From Lachnospiraceae bacterium (GTDB taxonomy: Bacteria > Bacillota > Clostridia > Lachnospirales > Lachnospiraceae), in the NCBI GenBank assembly GCA_029008035.1, contig JAQXIY010000037.1:1-56734 (forward strand): a stretch of 56,734 nt of DNA, read 5' to 3'. Below the pieces are notes generated by a model. The model was not told the DNA's origin and made no database searches. It saw nothing but the letters and a program-made list of their open reading frames with translations. Below are positions 24,745-33,550 of this stretch, piece by piece. The stretch's first letter is position 1; each line of letters opens with the position of its first letter. A program made the translations under genes and the position numbers.

Positions 24745-25737
24745 ATGAAATTTGCAGATATATGTGGACAACAGGATATTAAGGAGCATTTGCAAAATGC
24801 TATTGCCATGGGCAAAGTGTCCCACGCATACATTATCAGCGGCGAGAAGGATTCCGGTAAGAAGATGTTGGCTGAGGCATTTGCAGCAACTCTGCTCTGC
24901 GAAGCAGGAGGAAAGGATGCCTGTGGAGAATGCCGCTCGTGCAAACAGGCTATGGATTATAATCATCCGGATATTCGATATGTGATGCATGAAAAGCCGG
25001 CCACCATTTCTGTGGAGGATATTCGCCAACAGATTAACAATGATATTGTGATTAAGCCATATGCCAGTTCCCACAAAATTTACATTGTGGATGAGGCGGA
25101 AAAAATGAACAAGATGGCCCAGAATGCATTGCTAAAGACCATTGAGGAACCCCCGGAGTATGGGGTGATTCTTTTGTTGACTACCAATGCAGCAGGATTT
25201 TTGCCAACCATTTTATCCCGTTGTGTCACCTTGGAGATGCAGCCCATTGCGAAGGATGTGATTATCCGGGAGTTGATGCAGAAACATCGCGTCCCGGATT
25301 ACCAGGCCGAAGTGTGTGCTTCCTTTGCACAGGGTAATCTAGGTAAAGCCATAAAGCTTGCCTCCTCGGAAGAGTTCAATGAGATGAAAAATGGCATGGT
25401 GTCTATGCTTCGTCGCATGGATAGTATGGACTTGTATGAGATTTCTCAGGTGATGAAGGAACTGGAAGAATACAAACCTCAGATACAAGATTATTTAGAT
25501 TTGCTCACCATCTGGTTTCGAGATGTGTTATTATATAAGTCGATGGGGGATTCCAATGCCATTACCTTTCGGGATGAGGCGCTGATTATCAAGAAACAGG
25601 CGGAGAGTGCCGGATATGGCGGTCTGGAAAAGATATTGGAAGCCCTGGCTACAACAAAACGAAGAATAGCAGCCAATGGTAACTACAATCTTGCCATAGA
25701 ATTGTTGCTGTTGACCATAAAGGAGAATATTTCATGA
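24745..25737 (+). CDS. holB: DNA polymerase III subunit delta'
   Basis: Part of the clamp loader that opens the sliding clamp onto primed DNA. 330 residues. SHAYIISGEKDSGKK is the altered P-loop (no canonical GxxxxGKT), CGECRSCKQA provides zinc ligands, IVDEAEKMNKMAQNALLKTIEEPP is Walker B and the lid region, and SRCVTLEM is the SRC sensor. 10 bp after yaaR; its stop overlaps the ricT start as ATGA. Confidence 0.94.
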   Translation: MKFADICGQQDIKEHLQNAIAMGKVSHAYIISGEKDSGKKMLAEAFAATLLCEAGGKDACGECRSCKQAMDYNHPDIRYVMHEKPATISVEDIRQQINNDIVIKPYASSHKIYIVDEAEKMNKMAQNALLKTIEEPPEYGVILLLTTNAAGFLPTILSRCVTLEMQPIAKDVIIRELMQKHRVPDYQAEVCASFAQGNLGKAIKLASSEEFNEMKNGMVSMLRRMDSMDLYEISQVMKELEEYKPQIQDYLDLLTIWFRDVLLYKSMGDSNAITFRDEALIIKKQAESAGYGGLEKILEALATTKRRIAANGNYNLAIELLLLTIKENIS

Positions 25738-26612
25738 CAAAAATAATTGGTGTGCGCTTTCGCACTGCAGGTAAAATCTACTATTTTGGCCCTAAGGACT
25801 TTGAGATAAAGGTTGGGGATAAGGTAGTGGTAGAGACGGCCAGAGGCGTAGAGTTGGGAATGGTGGCAGTGGGCCCCAAGGAAGTTCCTGACGAGGAAGT
25901 GGTACAACCTCTAAAAGAGGTACAACGTCTGGCAACCCAGGATGACCTGAAAAAGATTGAGAAGAATAAAGAAAAGGAAAAGGAAGCCTTCAAGATTTGC
26001 CAGGAGAAAATCAAAAAGCATAATTTGGAGATGAAGCTGGTAGATGCGGAGTACACCTTCGATAACAACAAGCTTTTGTTTTATTTCACGGCGGATGGAC
26101 GTATTGACTTTAGAGAGCTGGTTAAGGATTTGGCCTCCGTCTTCCGCACCAGAATTGAGCTTCGACAGATTGGTGTGAGAGATGAGACAAAGACACTTGG
26201 TGGTATTGGTATCTGTGGTCGTGCCCTTTGCTGCACCACATATCTGACAGATTTTGTGCCGGTCTCCATTAAGATGGCAAAGGAGCAGAACCTGTCCTTG
26301 AATCCAACCAAGATTTCCGGCGTGTGTGGACGCCTTATGTGTTGCTTGAAAAACGAGCAGGAGACCTATGAATATCTCAATGCCCAGTTGCCCAATATTG
26401 GAGATACGGTAAAGACTCCGGAGGGTATTAAGGGTCAGGTAAAATCTGTCAATGTATTGCGTCAGTTGGTGAAGGTGGTCATTGAACAGAATGACACCAA
26501 GGAAGAGAGAGAGTATCCTGTAAAAGAGCTCCATTTCAAGGCAAAGCGCAAAAATGTGAAGGTTACCAAGGAAGAGTTAAAGGAACTGGCCAAGTTAGAG
26601 GATAATCAGTAA
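25734..26612 (+). CDS. ricT: RicT/YaaT, PSP1-domain regulator of RNA processing
   Basis: In Bacillus, RicT joins RicA and RicF in the Y-complex that directs RNase Y and affects sporulation and biofilm formation. 292 residues. The PSP1 domain includes TRIELRQIGVRDETKTLGGIG, followed by the Fe-S cysteine sets CGRALCC and CGRLMCC (about residues 161-205). A Lys-rich C-terminal tail follows. The start overlaps holB by four bases (ATGA), so translation is coupled. Confidence 0.93.
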   Translation: MTKIIGVRFRTAGKIYYFGPKDFEIKVGDKVVVETARGVELGMVAVGPKEVPDEEVVQPLKEVQRLATQDDLKKIEKNKEKEKEAFKICQEKIKKHNLEMKLVDAEYTFDNNKLLFYFTADGRIDFRELVKDLASVFRTRIELRQIGVRDETKTLGGIGICGRALCCTTYLTDFVPVSIKMAKEQNLSLNPTKISGVCGRLMCCLKNEQETYEYLNAQLPNIGDTVKTPEGIKGQVKSVNVLRQLVKVVIEQNDTKEEREYPVKELHFKAKRKNVKVTKEELKELAKLEDNQ

Positions 26613-27352
26613 TGGAGCAAACTATTTTGTTGCCGGGAGAACGACTGGATGATTTGCAGAGAAACGGTTACAAAATCATCCAAAATCCGGAAAAGTTCTG
26701 TTTTGGCATGGACGCGGTTTTGCTGTCGGGGTTTGCCAAGGTGAAACCGGGAGAAGAAGTGATTGACCTGGGTACGGGAACGGGTATCATTCCCATCTTG
26801 CTGGAGGCTAAGAGCAGGGGACATCATTTTACAGGCCTGGAAATCCAGCCGGAAAGTGCCGATATGGCAACCAGAAGTGTGGCCTACAATGGGTTACAGG
26901 ATAAGATATCCATTGTGACCGGAGATTTGAAAGATGCAGCAAAGACCTTTGGTGCATCTTCTTTTGATGTGGTGACGAGCAATCCACCCTATATGACGAA
27001 GGATCACGGGCTTATCAACAGCGGTGATGCCAAAACCATTGCCCGCCATGAGATATATTGCAATCTGGAGGATTTGATTTCCACCACCGCCAAGTTGCTA
27101 AAGCCCGGGGGAAGATGCTACTTTGTACACCGGCCCTTTCGTCTGGTGGAAATTATGTCTTTGATGAGCCGGTACAAAATCGAGCCTAAGAGAATGCAGC
27201 TAGTGTATCCTTATGTAGATAAGGAGCCTAATATGGTACTCATTGAGGGATTGCGGGGAGGTAAGCCTCGCTTGACGGTGGAAAAACCTTTGATTGTGTA
27301 CGAGAAGCCGGGAGTTTATATGCCGGAGATTTATGATATATATGGTTATTGA
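26612..27352 (+). CDS. trmN6: tRNA1(Val) (adenine37-N6)-methyltransferase family (YabB)
   Basis: A SAM-dependent N6-adenine methyltransferase; the family modifies A37 of a tRNA. 246 residues. VIDLGTGTGIIPILLEAK is SAM motif I and VVTSNPPYM is the NPPY motif for flipped adenine. The C-terminal YPYVDKEPNMVLIEGLRGGKPRL is typical of YabB. The start shares a base with the ricT stop (TAATG). Confidence 0.92.
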   Translation: MEQTILLPGERLDDLQRNGYKIIQNPEKFCFGMDAVLLSGFAKVKPGEEVIDLGTGTGIIPILLEAKSRGHHFTGLEIQPESADMATRSVAYNGLQDKISIVTGDLKDAAKTFGASSFDVVTSNPPYMTKDHGLINSGDAKTIARHEIYCNLEDLISTTAKLLKPGGRCYFVHRPFRLVEIMSLMSRYKIEPKRMQLVYPYVDKEPNMVLIEGLRGGKPRLTVEKPLIVYEKPGVYMPEIYDIYGY

Positions 27353-27376
27353 TTGCCGGGAAAGAAAGGAAATGGT

Positions 27377-28219
27377 ATGTCGGGAATATTGTATTTGTGT
27401 GCAACACCAATCGGAAACTTGGAGGATATGACGTTTCGGGCAGTGCGAATCCTGAAGGAAGTGGATTTGATTGCGGCGGAGGATACCAGAAATTCCATAA
27501 AGCTGTTGCAGCGTTTTGACATTGCCACTCCCATGACCAGCTATCACGAATTTAACAAGATAGAAAAAGCAAAAAAGCTGTTGGACATGCTTCTTGAGGG
27601 TAAAAATATTGCGGTGATTACCGATGCGGGGACCCCCGGTATTTCAGATCCGGGAGAAGAGTTGGTTGCTATGTGCTATGAGGAGGGTATCGAAGTGAAT
27701 GCCCTGCCCGGGGCGGCTGCCTGCATTACCGCTGTGACCACTTCGGGACAGCCCTGCCGCAGATTCTGTTTTGAGGCTTTTTTGCCAAAGGACAAAAAAG
27801 AGCGGGCTCGGGTATTGGAGGAGATTTCCCGGGAGACTCGCACCATTATTATCTATGAAGCACCTCATCATCTCCGGGGAACTCTGGAAGAACTGAGAGA
27901 GGCTCTTGGAAATCGCAGCATTACGCTCTGCCGAGAGCTCACGAAGCGCTATGAGGAAAAGCGAAAAACCACCATAGAGGATGCCATTGCCTACTATCAG
28001 GATCAAGAGCCAAAGGGAGAGTATGTTTTAGTTGTTGCCGGCAAATCCAAGGAACAAGTGTTGCAGGAACAGCGAAGCCGGTGGGAGGATATGTCCATTG
28101 AGGAGCATATGGAGTTATATCTCTCTCAGGATATGCCCAAAAAGGACGCTATGAAAGCGGTAGCCAAGGATCGAGGGCTTAGCAAACGGGATGTCTATCA
28201 GGCTCTTTTGCCAAAATAA
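27377..28219 (+). CDS. rsmI: 16S rRNA (cytidine1402-2'-O)-methyltransferase
   Basis: Methylates the ribose of C1402 in the decoding centre. 280 residues. The tetrapyrrole-methylase fold shows LYLCATPIGNLEDMTFRA, the AEDTRNSIKLL motif, VITDAGTPGISDPG and ALPGAAACITA, with the PKDKKER and EAPHHL motifs later. ATG 27377 follows AAAGG; the track start is a TTG. The last 22 bases overlap the tail of the convergent DUF885 gene. Confidence 0.95.
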   Translation: MSGILYLCATPIGNLEDMTFRAVRILKEVDLIAAEDTRNSIKLLQRFDIATPMTSYHEFNKIEKAKKLLDMLLEGKNIAVITDAGTPGISDPGEELVAMCYEEGIEVNALPGAAACITAVTTSGQPCRRFCFEAFLPKDKKERARVLEEISRETRTIIIYEAPHHLRGTLEELREALGNRSITLCRELTKRYEEKRKTTIEDAIAYYQDQEPKGEYVLVVAGKSKEQVLQEQRSRWEDMSIEEHMELYLSQDMPKKDAMKAVAKDRGLSKRDVYQALLPK

Positions 28220-29970
28220 TTCAACAGCTCCTTTCTTAAAATAGAAAAGGGAGAGGGCCCGGTCTGTAAAATACATTTGTGAAAATCCATTGGTGAGAAG
28301 GTTTCCGGGTACATTTTTTCACACTCCTCACGGAGATTTTCAAAATTCATATATCCCACATAATATTTCAAATAGTTTGCGGGGTCATTTCCTATCAACC
28401 GGTATATTTCTGATACCACATTCTTATCGGTGATACCGTAATCACCCAGAAAATCCAAAAGATACGTTTCATCCCAGCCATAATAATGAATACCGATATC
28501 TGCAGAGGCGTAGAGACTCAGCACAACGCTTTGATTCAGAGACAGGGTTTGAGCCACCTGTGAAGGGAGTCCGGCGTATTGGAAGGACTGCATCTCCACA
28601 TAGGTTGCCCAGCCTTCCACATAACCGGGATAGGATAGGAGGCACCGAACGGGCTCATAGCCGTATGTGTAGGACATACAGGTTTGATAGAGATGACCGG
28701 GGAAGCCTTCATGTGCCATGGTAGTAAACAGATCCAGAGAATTAGAAAAACTCTTTGGATTATAGTACACAAGGTGATGGTCGTAGTCGTCTATAGGGGC
28801 AATGAGATAAAAAGCAGGTGCACTGTAGGAGGCAAGCTCAGGAGACACCCGGCGTATATCCACATTCGTATCGGGAAAGGCGGGATATTCTGCCCCGATA
28901 GATTGTCTCAAGATTTCCATCATTTCCTTCGGCTCCTCCAGGGGACACTGATAGTTTGCAATTGTGGTGGCAAGAGAGGGATGTGCGGCCAAAAGCTTTG
29001 CCATTTCCTTTAAATCCTTGTCGCGTTTCTGTGCAATCTGTTGAAATAACTGAAAAGGAGTGGAATTACTTCCAGTGGCAGATTTGACCAACAAGCTGTA
29101 ATACTGATGTCCTCTAGGTTCCTGACAAAGACTTAAACCAACGTCCTCATCAATTGATAAAGACGATAATTTTTTTGATAAAGACAAATATGATGGCAAA
29201 ACGACATCATGAATCAGAGCTTGATTTTTGGTAATATATTTTTGTTTTTCCTGTGTGGTGAGAAAATCACAGGCATTTACTCTCTCTTCAAAGGAAGTTA
29301 ATAGCATATGATTAGACCCGTATTTGGAAAAGTCCTTGCAGAAGGAAATGGTGTCCCGGAGGCCGGCGGGATTTTGCAGCAGACCTTTTTCGCCCTTTTC
29401 TTTCCCAAAACAGTAGAGCTGTTCAAAGTAGATATCCATATCATCTAACAAATGAAAATAGAGGGAAATGTCATCTTTATTATAAAAGGAAAAGGCAGCC
29501 AGCAGGGTGGGCAGGGTGGCAGGCATGCCGCTGGTAGGAGACAGAGGATCGGCATAATAATAGAAATCATCAAAATCTGACTGCAAACCATAGTAATGCT
29601 GTAGCAAATCATAAACCAATTGGTTTCGGGGGGATAATTGATGGTAGGAAATCTGCTTCAATTCCTTTTGAAAGGCCTGATAGTCCTTTTGTTTGGCCAA
29701 ATAGGCCCGGTAGGATAAATCAGAATAGGAGTCGTCCCCGAAAGAAATCCCGTAGGAGGAGGCATCGGCAACTGAAAAATGGCAGGATAGAGGGTCTTCT
29801 GACATTTGGGACACAAACCACCCATTGGATAAAGCTTCAAATGCTTCGTCAGCGCTATATGTGACAGATTCATCCAAATAGCCTTTACCCAAATCTTTCT
29901 TTTCGCAGCCTGAGAACAGGCAACATACAAGGGTGATAACAAGTAGAATGGAAGTGATTTGTTTTTTCAT
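28198..29970 (-). CDS. DUF885 lipoprotein, putative zinc metallopeptidase
   Basis: 590 residues. MKKQITSILLVITLVCCLFSGC is a lipoprotein signal with lipobox LFSGC, so the protein should be anchored outside the membrane. The DUF885 domain carries the metal motif HEGFPGHLYQ and the second conserved block PGYVEGWATYVE. Family members resemble thermolysin-like peptidases; the substrate is unknown. ATG 29970 has GGAGGG 5 nt upstream, whereas the track's start is 34 residues further out. It is divergent from spmA and converges on rsmI with overlap. Confidence 0.85.
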   Translation of the reverse strand: MKKQITSILLVITLVCCLFSGCEKKDLGKGYLDESVTYSADEAFEALSNGWFVSQMSEDPLSCHFSVADASSYGISFGDDSYSDLSYRAYLAKQKDYQAFQKELKQISYHQLSPRNQLVYDLLQHYYGLQSDFDDFYYYADPLSPTSGMPATLPTLLAAFSFYNKDDISLYFHLLDDMDIYFEQLYCFGKEKGEKGLLQNPAGLRDTISFCKDFSKYGSNHMLLTSFEERVNACDFLTTQEKQKYITKNQALIHDVVLPSYLSLSKKLSSLSIDEDVGLSLCQEPRGHQYYSLLVKSATGSNSTPFQLFQQIAQKRDKDLKEMAKLLAAHPSLATTIANYQCPLEEPKEMMEILRQSIGAEYPAFPDTNVDIRRVSPELASYSAPAFYLIAPIDDYDHHLVYYNPKSFSNSLDLFTTMAHEGFPGHLYQTCMSYTYGYEPVRCLLSYPGYVEGWATYVEMQSFQYAGLPSQVAQTLSLNQSVVLSLYASADIGIHYYGWDETYLLDFLGDYGITDKNVVSEIYRLIGNDPANYLKYYVGYMNFENLREECEKMYPETFSPMDFHKCILQTGPSPFSILRKELLNYFGKRA

Positions 29971-30102
29971 GAGCCCTCCTGCATATTTCATACAGGATAG
30001 TTTATGAAAAAATAGAAAATATATGATAGGGACTGGGTGCAATTTGCAGGAATAAACCCAAGAGTGGCGCATAGAATATACAAAAGGGGCAAAGGAAAAC
30101 GT

Positions 30103-30690
30103 ATGAATTATCTATGGGCGGGAATGCTCCTTATAGGGATCGTTTATGGCAGTTTTCGAGGTCGAATGCCGGCCATAACGGAGGCGGCGCTGTCATCATC
30201 CAAGGAGGCTATCTCATTGTGTATCACCCTGATGGGAGCTATGTGCTTCTGGGTCGGTATGATGAAAATCGCAGAAAAAAGCGGTTTGCTCCGCGGCTTA
30301 GCCAAAAAGCTGAATCCGGTGTTACATATTTTATTTCCGGCTATCGAGAAAGAGACAAAGGCGAAGGAATACATTGCCACCAATGTAATTGCCAACATCT
30401 TTGGTTTGGGCTGGGCCGCAACTCCGGCAGGATTAAAGGCGATGAAGGAATTGCAGAAGTGCAATCCCGAGCCAACGGGAGTGGCCAGTAAGGAAATGTG
30501 TACCTTTCTTATTATAAATATCTCTTCTTTGCAATTGATTCCTATTAATATGATAGCCTACCGCAGTCAGTACGGCTCCGCAAATCCATCTATGATTGTG
30601 GGACCGGGGATACTTGCCACACTGGTGAGCACCATGGCTGCTGTGATTTTTTGCCTTATTGCCATGAGAATAGGAGGACGAAAACCTTGA
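30103..30690 (+). CDS. spmA: Spore maturation protein A
   Basis: A membrane protein needed for spore core dehydration in Bacillus. About 195 residues with a Gate/nucleoside-recognition domain: FRGRMPAITEAALSSSKEAI, then hydrophobic helices around LMGAMCFWVGMMKIAEKSG and NVIANIFGLGWAATPAGLKAM. ATG 30103 has AAAGGA 6 nt upstream; the 22 extra residues in the track are unlikely. It overlaps spmB. Confidence 0.92.
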   Translation: MNYLWAGMLLIGIVYGSFRGRMPAITEAALSSSKEAISLCITLMGAMCFWVGMMKIAEKSGLLRGLAKKLNPVLHILFPAIEKETKAKEYIATNVIANIFGLGWAATPAGLKAMKELQKCNPEPTGVASKEMCTFLIINISSLQLIPINMIAYRSQYGSANPSMIVGPGILATLVSTMAAVIFCLIAMRIGGRKP

Positions 30691-31211
30691 GGGTTCTTTT
30701 ATATATCTCCGATGCCATCATTCCTATTCTTGTGTTTGTGATTCTTGCTCATGGGCTGATGAACCACTGTAAGGTATATGAGGATTTTCTTGAGGGTGCT
30801 AAGGATGGATTTCAGACGGTAATCTCCATTTTGCCCACCCTGGTGGGATTGATGTGTGGTGTGGGAGTGTTGCGAGCCTCGGGATTTCTTACGGATATGG
30901 CACAGCTTTTGGGAAAAGTCATACCGGAGGATATCTTCCCCTCAACGCTGATACCGGTGGCTATTGTGAAAATGTTTTCCTCATCGGCCGCCACGGGTCT
31001 GGTTTTGGATATATTTAAAGAATACGGCCCCGACAGTCTTTACGGCAAGATGGTGTCTCTGATGGGATGTTGTACGGAGACGATTTTCTACACGATGTCT
31101 GTGTACTTTATGAGTGTGAAAGTCAATAAAACCAGATGGACTCTGGCCGGCTCTCTGGTGGCCACAGTGGCGGGTTTAATCGCCAGCGTGGTTTTGGCAA
31201 AATGTCTATAA
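30687..31211 (+). CDS. spmB: Spore maturation protein B, TTG start
   Basis: About 174 residues, several membrane helices, Gate domain with GAKDGFQTVISILPTLVGLMCGVGVLRASG and the conserved SSSAATGLVLDIFKEYGPDS. The best start is TTG 30687: AGGAGG lies 10 nt upstream and the spmA stop overlaps it as TTGA, giving translational coupling. The ATG at 30651 used in the track lies inside spmA without an RBS. Works with SpmA. Confidence 0.92.
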   Translation: MRVLLYISDAIIPILVFVILAHGLMNHCKVYEDFLEGAKDGFQTVISILPTLVGLMCGVGVLRASGFLTDMAQLLGKVIPEDIFPSTLIPVAIVKMFSSSAATGLVLDIFKEYGPDSLYGKMVSLMGCCTETIFYTMSVYFMSVKVNKTRWTLAGSLVATVAGLIASVVLAKCL

Positions 31212-31226
31212 CTTCATATTATATAT

Positions 31227-31300
31227 CGCGGGATGGAGCAGTTTGGCAGCTCGCTGGGCTCATAACCCAGAGGTCATAGGTTCAAATCCTATTCCCGCAA
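31227..31300 (+). tRNA. Initiator tRNA-fMet (CAT)
   Basis: CGCGGGATGGAGCAG with an unpaired C1-A72, three G-C pairs in the anticodon stem (CTGGGCTCATAACCCAG) and anticodon CAT mark the initiator species. It begins 15 bp after spmB, so its promoter must be inside spmB or upstream. Confidence 0.94.
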
Positions 31301-31307
31301 TGAAAAG

Positions 31308-31339
31308 ACGCCCGGTGCATATATTGGCCGGGTGTTTTT
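31308..31339 (+). terminator. Terminator after tRNA-fMet
   Basis: ACGCCCGG pairs with CCGGGTGT (8 bp, one G-U) and is followed by TTTTT. Confidence 0.75.
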
Positions 31340-31409
31340 CGTGAAATAAATTGCCTCCGGGGAAAAAATGGAATACAATAAAGGGCAGAAAGAGGCCAAG
31401 GAGGGAAGG

Positions 31410-31598
31410 ATGGATATTCAAATTAGCGATATTGTCACCATGAAAAAGGAACACCCCTGTGGCAGTAACCAATGGGAGGTTCTTCGTGTAGGGGCTGATT
31501 TCAAAATCAAATGTATGGGCTGTGGTCATCTGGTGATGCTTCCCAGAAAGAAGCTGGAAAAAAATATAAAAGAAGTGACAAAAAGTCTTGAAAAATAA
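31410..31598 (+). CDS. DUF951 family protein
   Basis: 62 residues, function unknown. It has the conserved IVTMKKEHPCGSNQWEVLRVGAD and KCMGCGHLVMLPR segments of DUF951, with CxxC-type cysteines that could bind metal. Members are commonly found near rpsF/ychF in Firmicutes. ATG 31410 follows GGAGGGAAGG closely; the upstream 14 codons of the track ORF are probably not translated. Confidence 0.88.
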   Translation: MDIQISDIVTMKKEHPCGSNQWEVLRVGADFKIKCMGCGHLVMLPRKKLEKNIKEVTKSLEK

Positions 31599-31616
31599 AA
31601 AGATGCGTGCTATCAT
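31588..31616 (+). promoter_or_regulatory. Promoter of rpsF-ssb-rpsR
   Basis: TTGAAA, 17 bp, TATCAT, with the -35 overlapping the end of the DUF951 gene. About 75 nt of leader follows before rpsF; it may hold the S6:S18 autoregulatory element known in many bacteria, but I could not fold a convincing match. Confidence 0.6.
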
Positions 31617-31697
31617 TGTAACTCGTGATATATAAAATATCCTTGCTTTGCCCAATTTTAAGGGTGAGGCCAATAGACCAAAAGGAGGTAAATTCGC

Positions 31698-31988
31698 ATG
31701 AACAAGTATGAATTAGCACTCGTTGTTAATGCAAAGATTGAGGATGATGCGAGAGCAGCAGTCGTTGAGAAGGCAAAGGGCTACATTACCCGTTTCGGCG
31801 GAACTGTTAGCGAAGTTGAGGAGTGGGGTAAGAAGAAGTTAGCTTACGAAATCCAGAAGATGGACGAAGGCTTCTACTACTTTATCCAGTTCGAAGCTGA
31901 AGCTGATGCACCTGCTCAGATCGAAGAGAATGTTCGCATCATGGAAAATGTTCTCCGTTTCTTATGCGTTAGAAAAGACGAGGCATAG
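31698..31988 (+). CDS. rpsF: Ribosomal protein S6
   Basis: 96 residues, the normal length. MNKYELALVVNAKIED, GKKKLAYEIQKMDEGFYYFIQFEA and ENVRIMENVLRFLCVRKDE are the standard S6 blocks. S6 binds S18 in the small-subunit platform. AGGAGG lies upstream. It is first in the rpsF-ssb-rpsR operon. Confidence 0.97.
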   Translation: MNKYELALVVNAKIEDDARAAVVEKAKGYITRFGGTVSEVEEWGKKKLAYEIQKMDEGFYYFIQFEAEADAPAQIEENVRIMENVLRFLCVRKDEA

Positions 31989-32008
31989 ATAGTAGACAAG
32001 GAGAAGGT

Positions 32009-32440
32009 ATGAATAAGCTGATTATGATGGGTCGTCTTGTAGCTGACCCGGAAGTGAGATATGGTGGAGCAAATAACACAGCAGTTGCTAATTTTAGAAT
32101 TGCTGTAGACAGAAGATTCAAGAGAGAGGGAGAGCCTGATGCAGATTTCTTCCGAATTACAGCTCTTGGAAAGCAGGGGGAATTTGCTGAGAAGTATCTC
32201 AGAAAAGGAACTAAGATTTTATTGGAAGGTGAAATTAGAAACAATAATTACACCAACAAAGATGGCAACATGGTATATCAGGATCAGATTATTGCCAATT
32301 CCATTGAGTTTGCTGAGAGCAAGAATGCTCAGGCCAACAATGCGGGATTTGTACCTGAGATGCCCGCACCTAACGCCAGCGCAGGAGATGGCTTTATGAA
32401 CATTCCTGACGGTGTGGAAGAGGAATTGCCGTTTAACTAG
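32009..32440 (+). CDS. ssb: Single-stranded DNA-binding protein
   Basis: 143 residues. The OB fold begins [18 protein letters not shown], with [31 protein letters not shown] in the core. A flexible Asn/Pro/Ala linker ends in the acidic tip EEELPFN, the peptide that recruits partner proteins. Embedded between rpsF and rpsR as is usual. Confidence 0.97.
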   Translation: MNKLIMMGRLVADPEVRYGGANNTAVANFRIAVDRRFKREGEPDADFFRITALGKQGEFAEKYLRKGTKILLEGEIRNNNYTNKDGNMVYQDQIIANSIEFAESKNAQANNAGFVPEMPAPNASAGDGFMNIPDGVEEELPFN

Positions 32441-32460
32441 TATTTATAGGAGGTAGCGTC

Positions 32461-32718
32461 ATGGCTTACAATAAGACAGACAGAGCAGATGGTTCAAGAA
32501 GAAGACCTATGCACAGAAGAAAGAAAGTCTGTGTATTCTGCGGTAAGGACAACGTGATTGATTATAAGGATACAGCAAAGTTAAAGAGATATATCTCTGA
32601 GAGAGGAAAGATTCTTCCTCGTCGTATCACAGGTAACTGTGCAAAGCATCAGAGAGCTTTGACATCTGCAATCAAGAGAGCTCGTCACGTGGCACTTATG
32701 CCATATGTTTGTGAATAA
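32461..32718 (+). CDS. rpsR: Ribosomal protein S18
   Basis: 85 residues. [13 protein letters not shown] and [11 protein letters not shown] keep the zinc-binding Cys set of the C+ form. [22 protein letters not shown] is the rRNA/S6-binding core. AGGAGG precedes ATG. Confidence 0.97.
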   Translation: MAYNKTDRADGSRRRPMHRRKKVCVFCGKDNVIDYKDTAKLKRYISERGKILPRRITGNCAKHQRALTSAIKRARHVALMPYVCE

Positions 32719-32742
32719 GATTTGCAAGACAAATGATTTTTC

Positions 32743-32780
32743 AGAACACTTTCCCAATGTGGAAGGTGTTCTTTTTTTCT
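32743..32780 (+). terminator. Terminator of the rpsF operon
   Basis: AGAACACTTTCC pairs with GGAAGGTGTTCT (12 bp, one G-U), then a run of seven T. The ORF 32733-32972 in the track crosses it and is rejected. Confidence 0.9.
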
Positions 32781-32920
32781 AAGAATAGACATAAGGTTAA
32801 GAAATCCCACAGAAATCCGATATATAAGGTACAAAGAAAAGAAGGGACAAAGCATCATGTTTCCACGGACGGAAAGTCTAAGAGGTGGGGATGTGGTGCT
32901 TTTTGTGGTGGAGGTTGTAT

Positions 32921-33550
32921 ATGGATAGTGGAATCAGTAGTGTTCAGTCAACACAATATGTGGAAAACGTGATTAAGAAAGCCAGAAAAAACGATGACAG
33001 CTTTTCAGAGCTGATTCAGCCACCGGGACGGGAGATGAATGCCCAAAGAGGCCCCTATGAAGACTTGGCAGTAGATGGTATAATTTCTTATAACGGAACC
33101 ACCTTTATCTGTGATCGGGAAAAGAACCAATTGCGATTAGGGGATACATCCGATAAGAATAAATGCCTTAATATTCCTCTGTCCGGGGGAGGAAATCTCA
33201 TTGTAAATAAGGACAATCTGGAGGAATTATCGGAAGCTATCGGTATGTTCAATCCCAAGGACCAATATTTGATCATGCGTGCTCTCATGGAATATAAGAA
33301 GATTCAGGAAATCAAAGGAGAGATAGAGGAGTCGGATTCCATTATGATTGGGGGAGAGTCCTATACCCAAAAAGAGTGGGATCTTGTGGTGGAGCAGTTT
33401 GACGAGGCAGAGGAAGAAATGCAAAAGCAGGCAGATGAGGCAGAGGAGGAAGCCATAGAAAAGGCGGTGAGGGAAAGCGACATCCATATTGCCTATGAGC
33501 GAATGACCAGTGCCAGAAGAGATAAGGAAGAGGAGAATTCTATATGGTAA
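32921..33550 (+). CDS. Conserved hypothetical protein (PLSGGG type)
   Basis: 209 residues, soluble, function unknown. It reads as a low-complexity N-terminal part, a compact middle domain (FICDREKNQLRLGDTSDKN, NIPLSGGGNLIVNKDNLEELSEAIGMF), and an acidic coiled coil (about 130-195). I recall similar proteins in several Lachnospiraceae but know no assigned role. ATG 32921 has GGAGG 6 nt upstream. It overlaps the start of the AraC gene by 7 bases, so the two are co-translated, which ties it to the galactoside block. Confidence 0.7.
   Translation: MDSGISSVQSTQYVENVIKKARKNDDSFSELIQPPGREMNAQRGPYEDLAVDGIISYNGTTFICDREKNQLRLGDTSDKNKCLNIPLSGGGNLIVNKDNLEELSEAIGMFNPKDQYLIMRALMEYKKIQEIKGEIEESDSIMIGGESYTQKEWDLVVEQFDEAEEEMQKQADEAEEEAIEKAVRESDIHIAYERMTSARRDKEEENSIW

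Noticed and set aside
32733-32972. ORF of 79 residues after rpsR
   Set aside because: It crosses the strong terminator hairpin of the ribosomal operon and overlaps the better gene at 32921.
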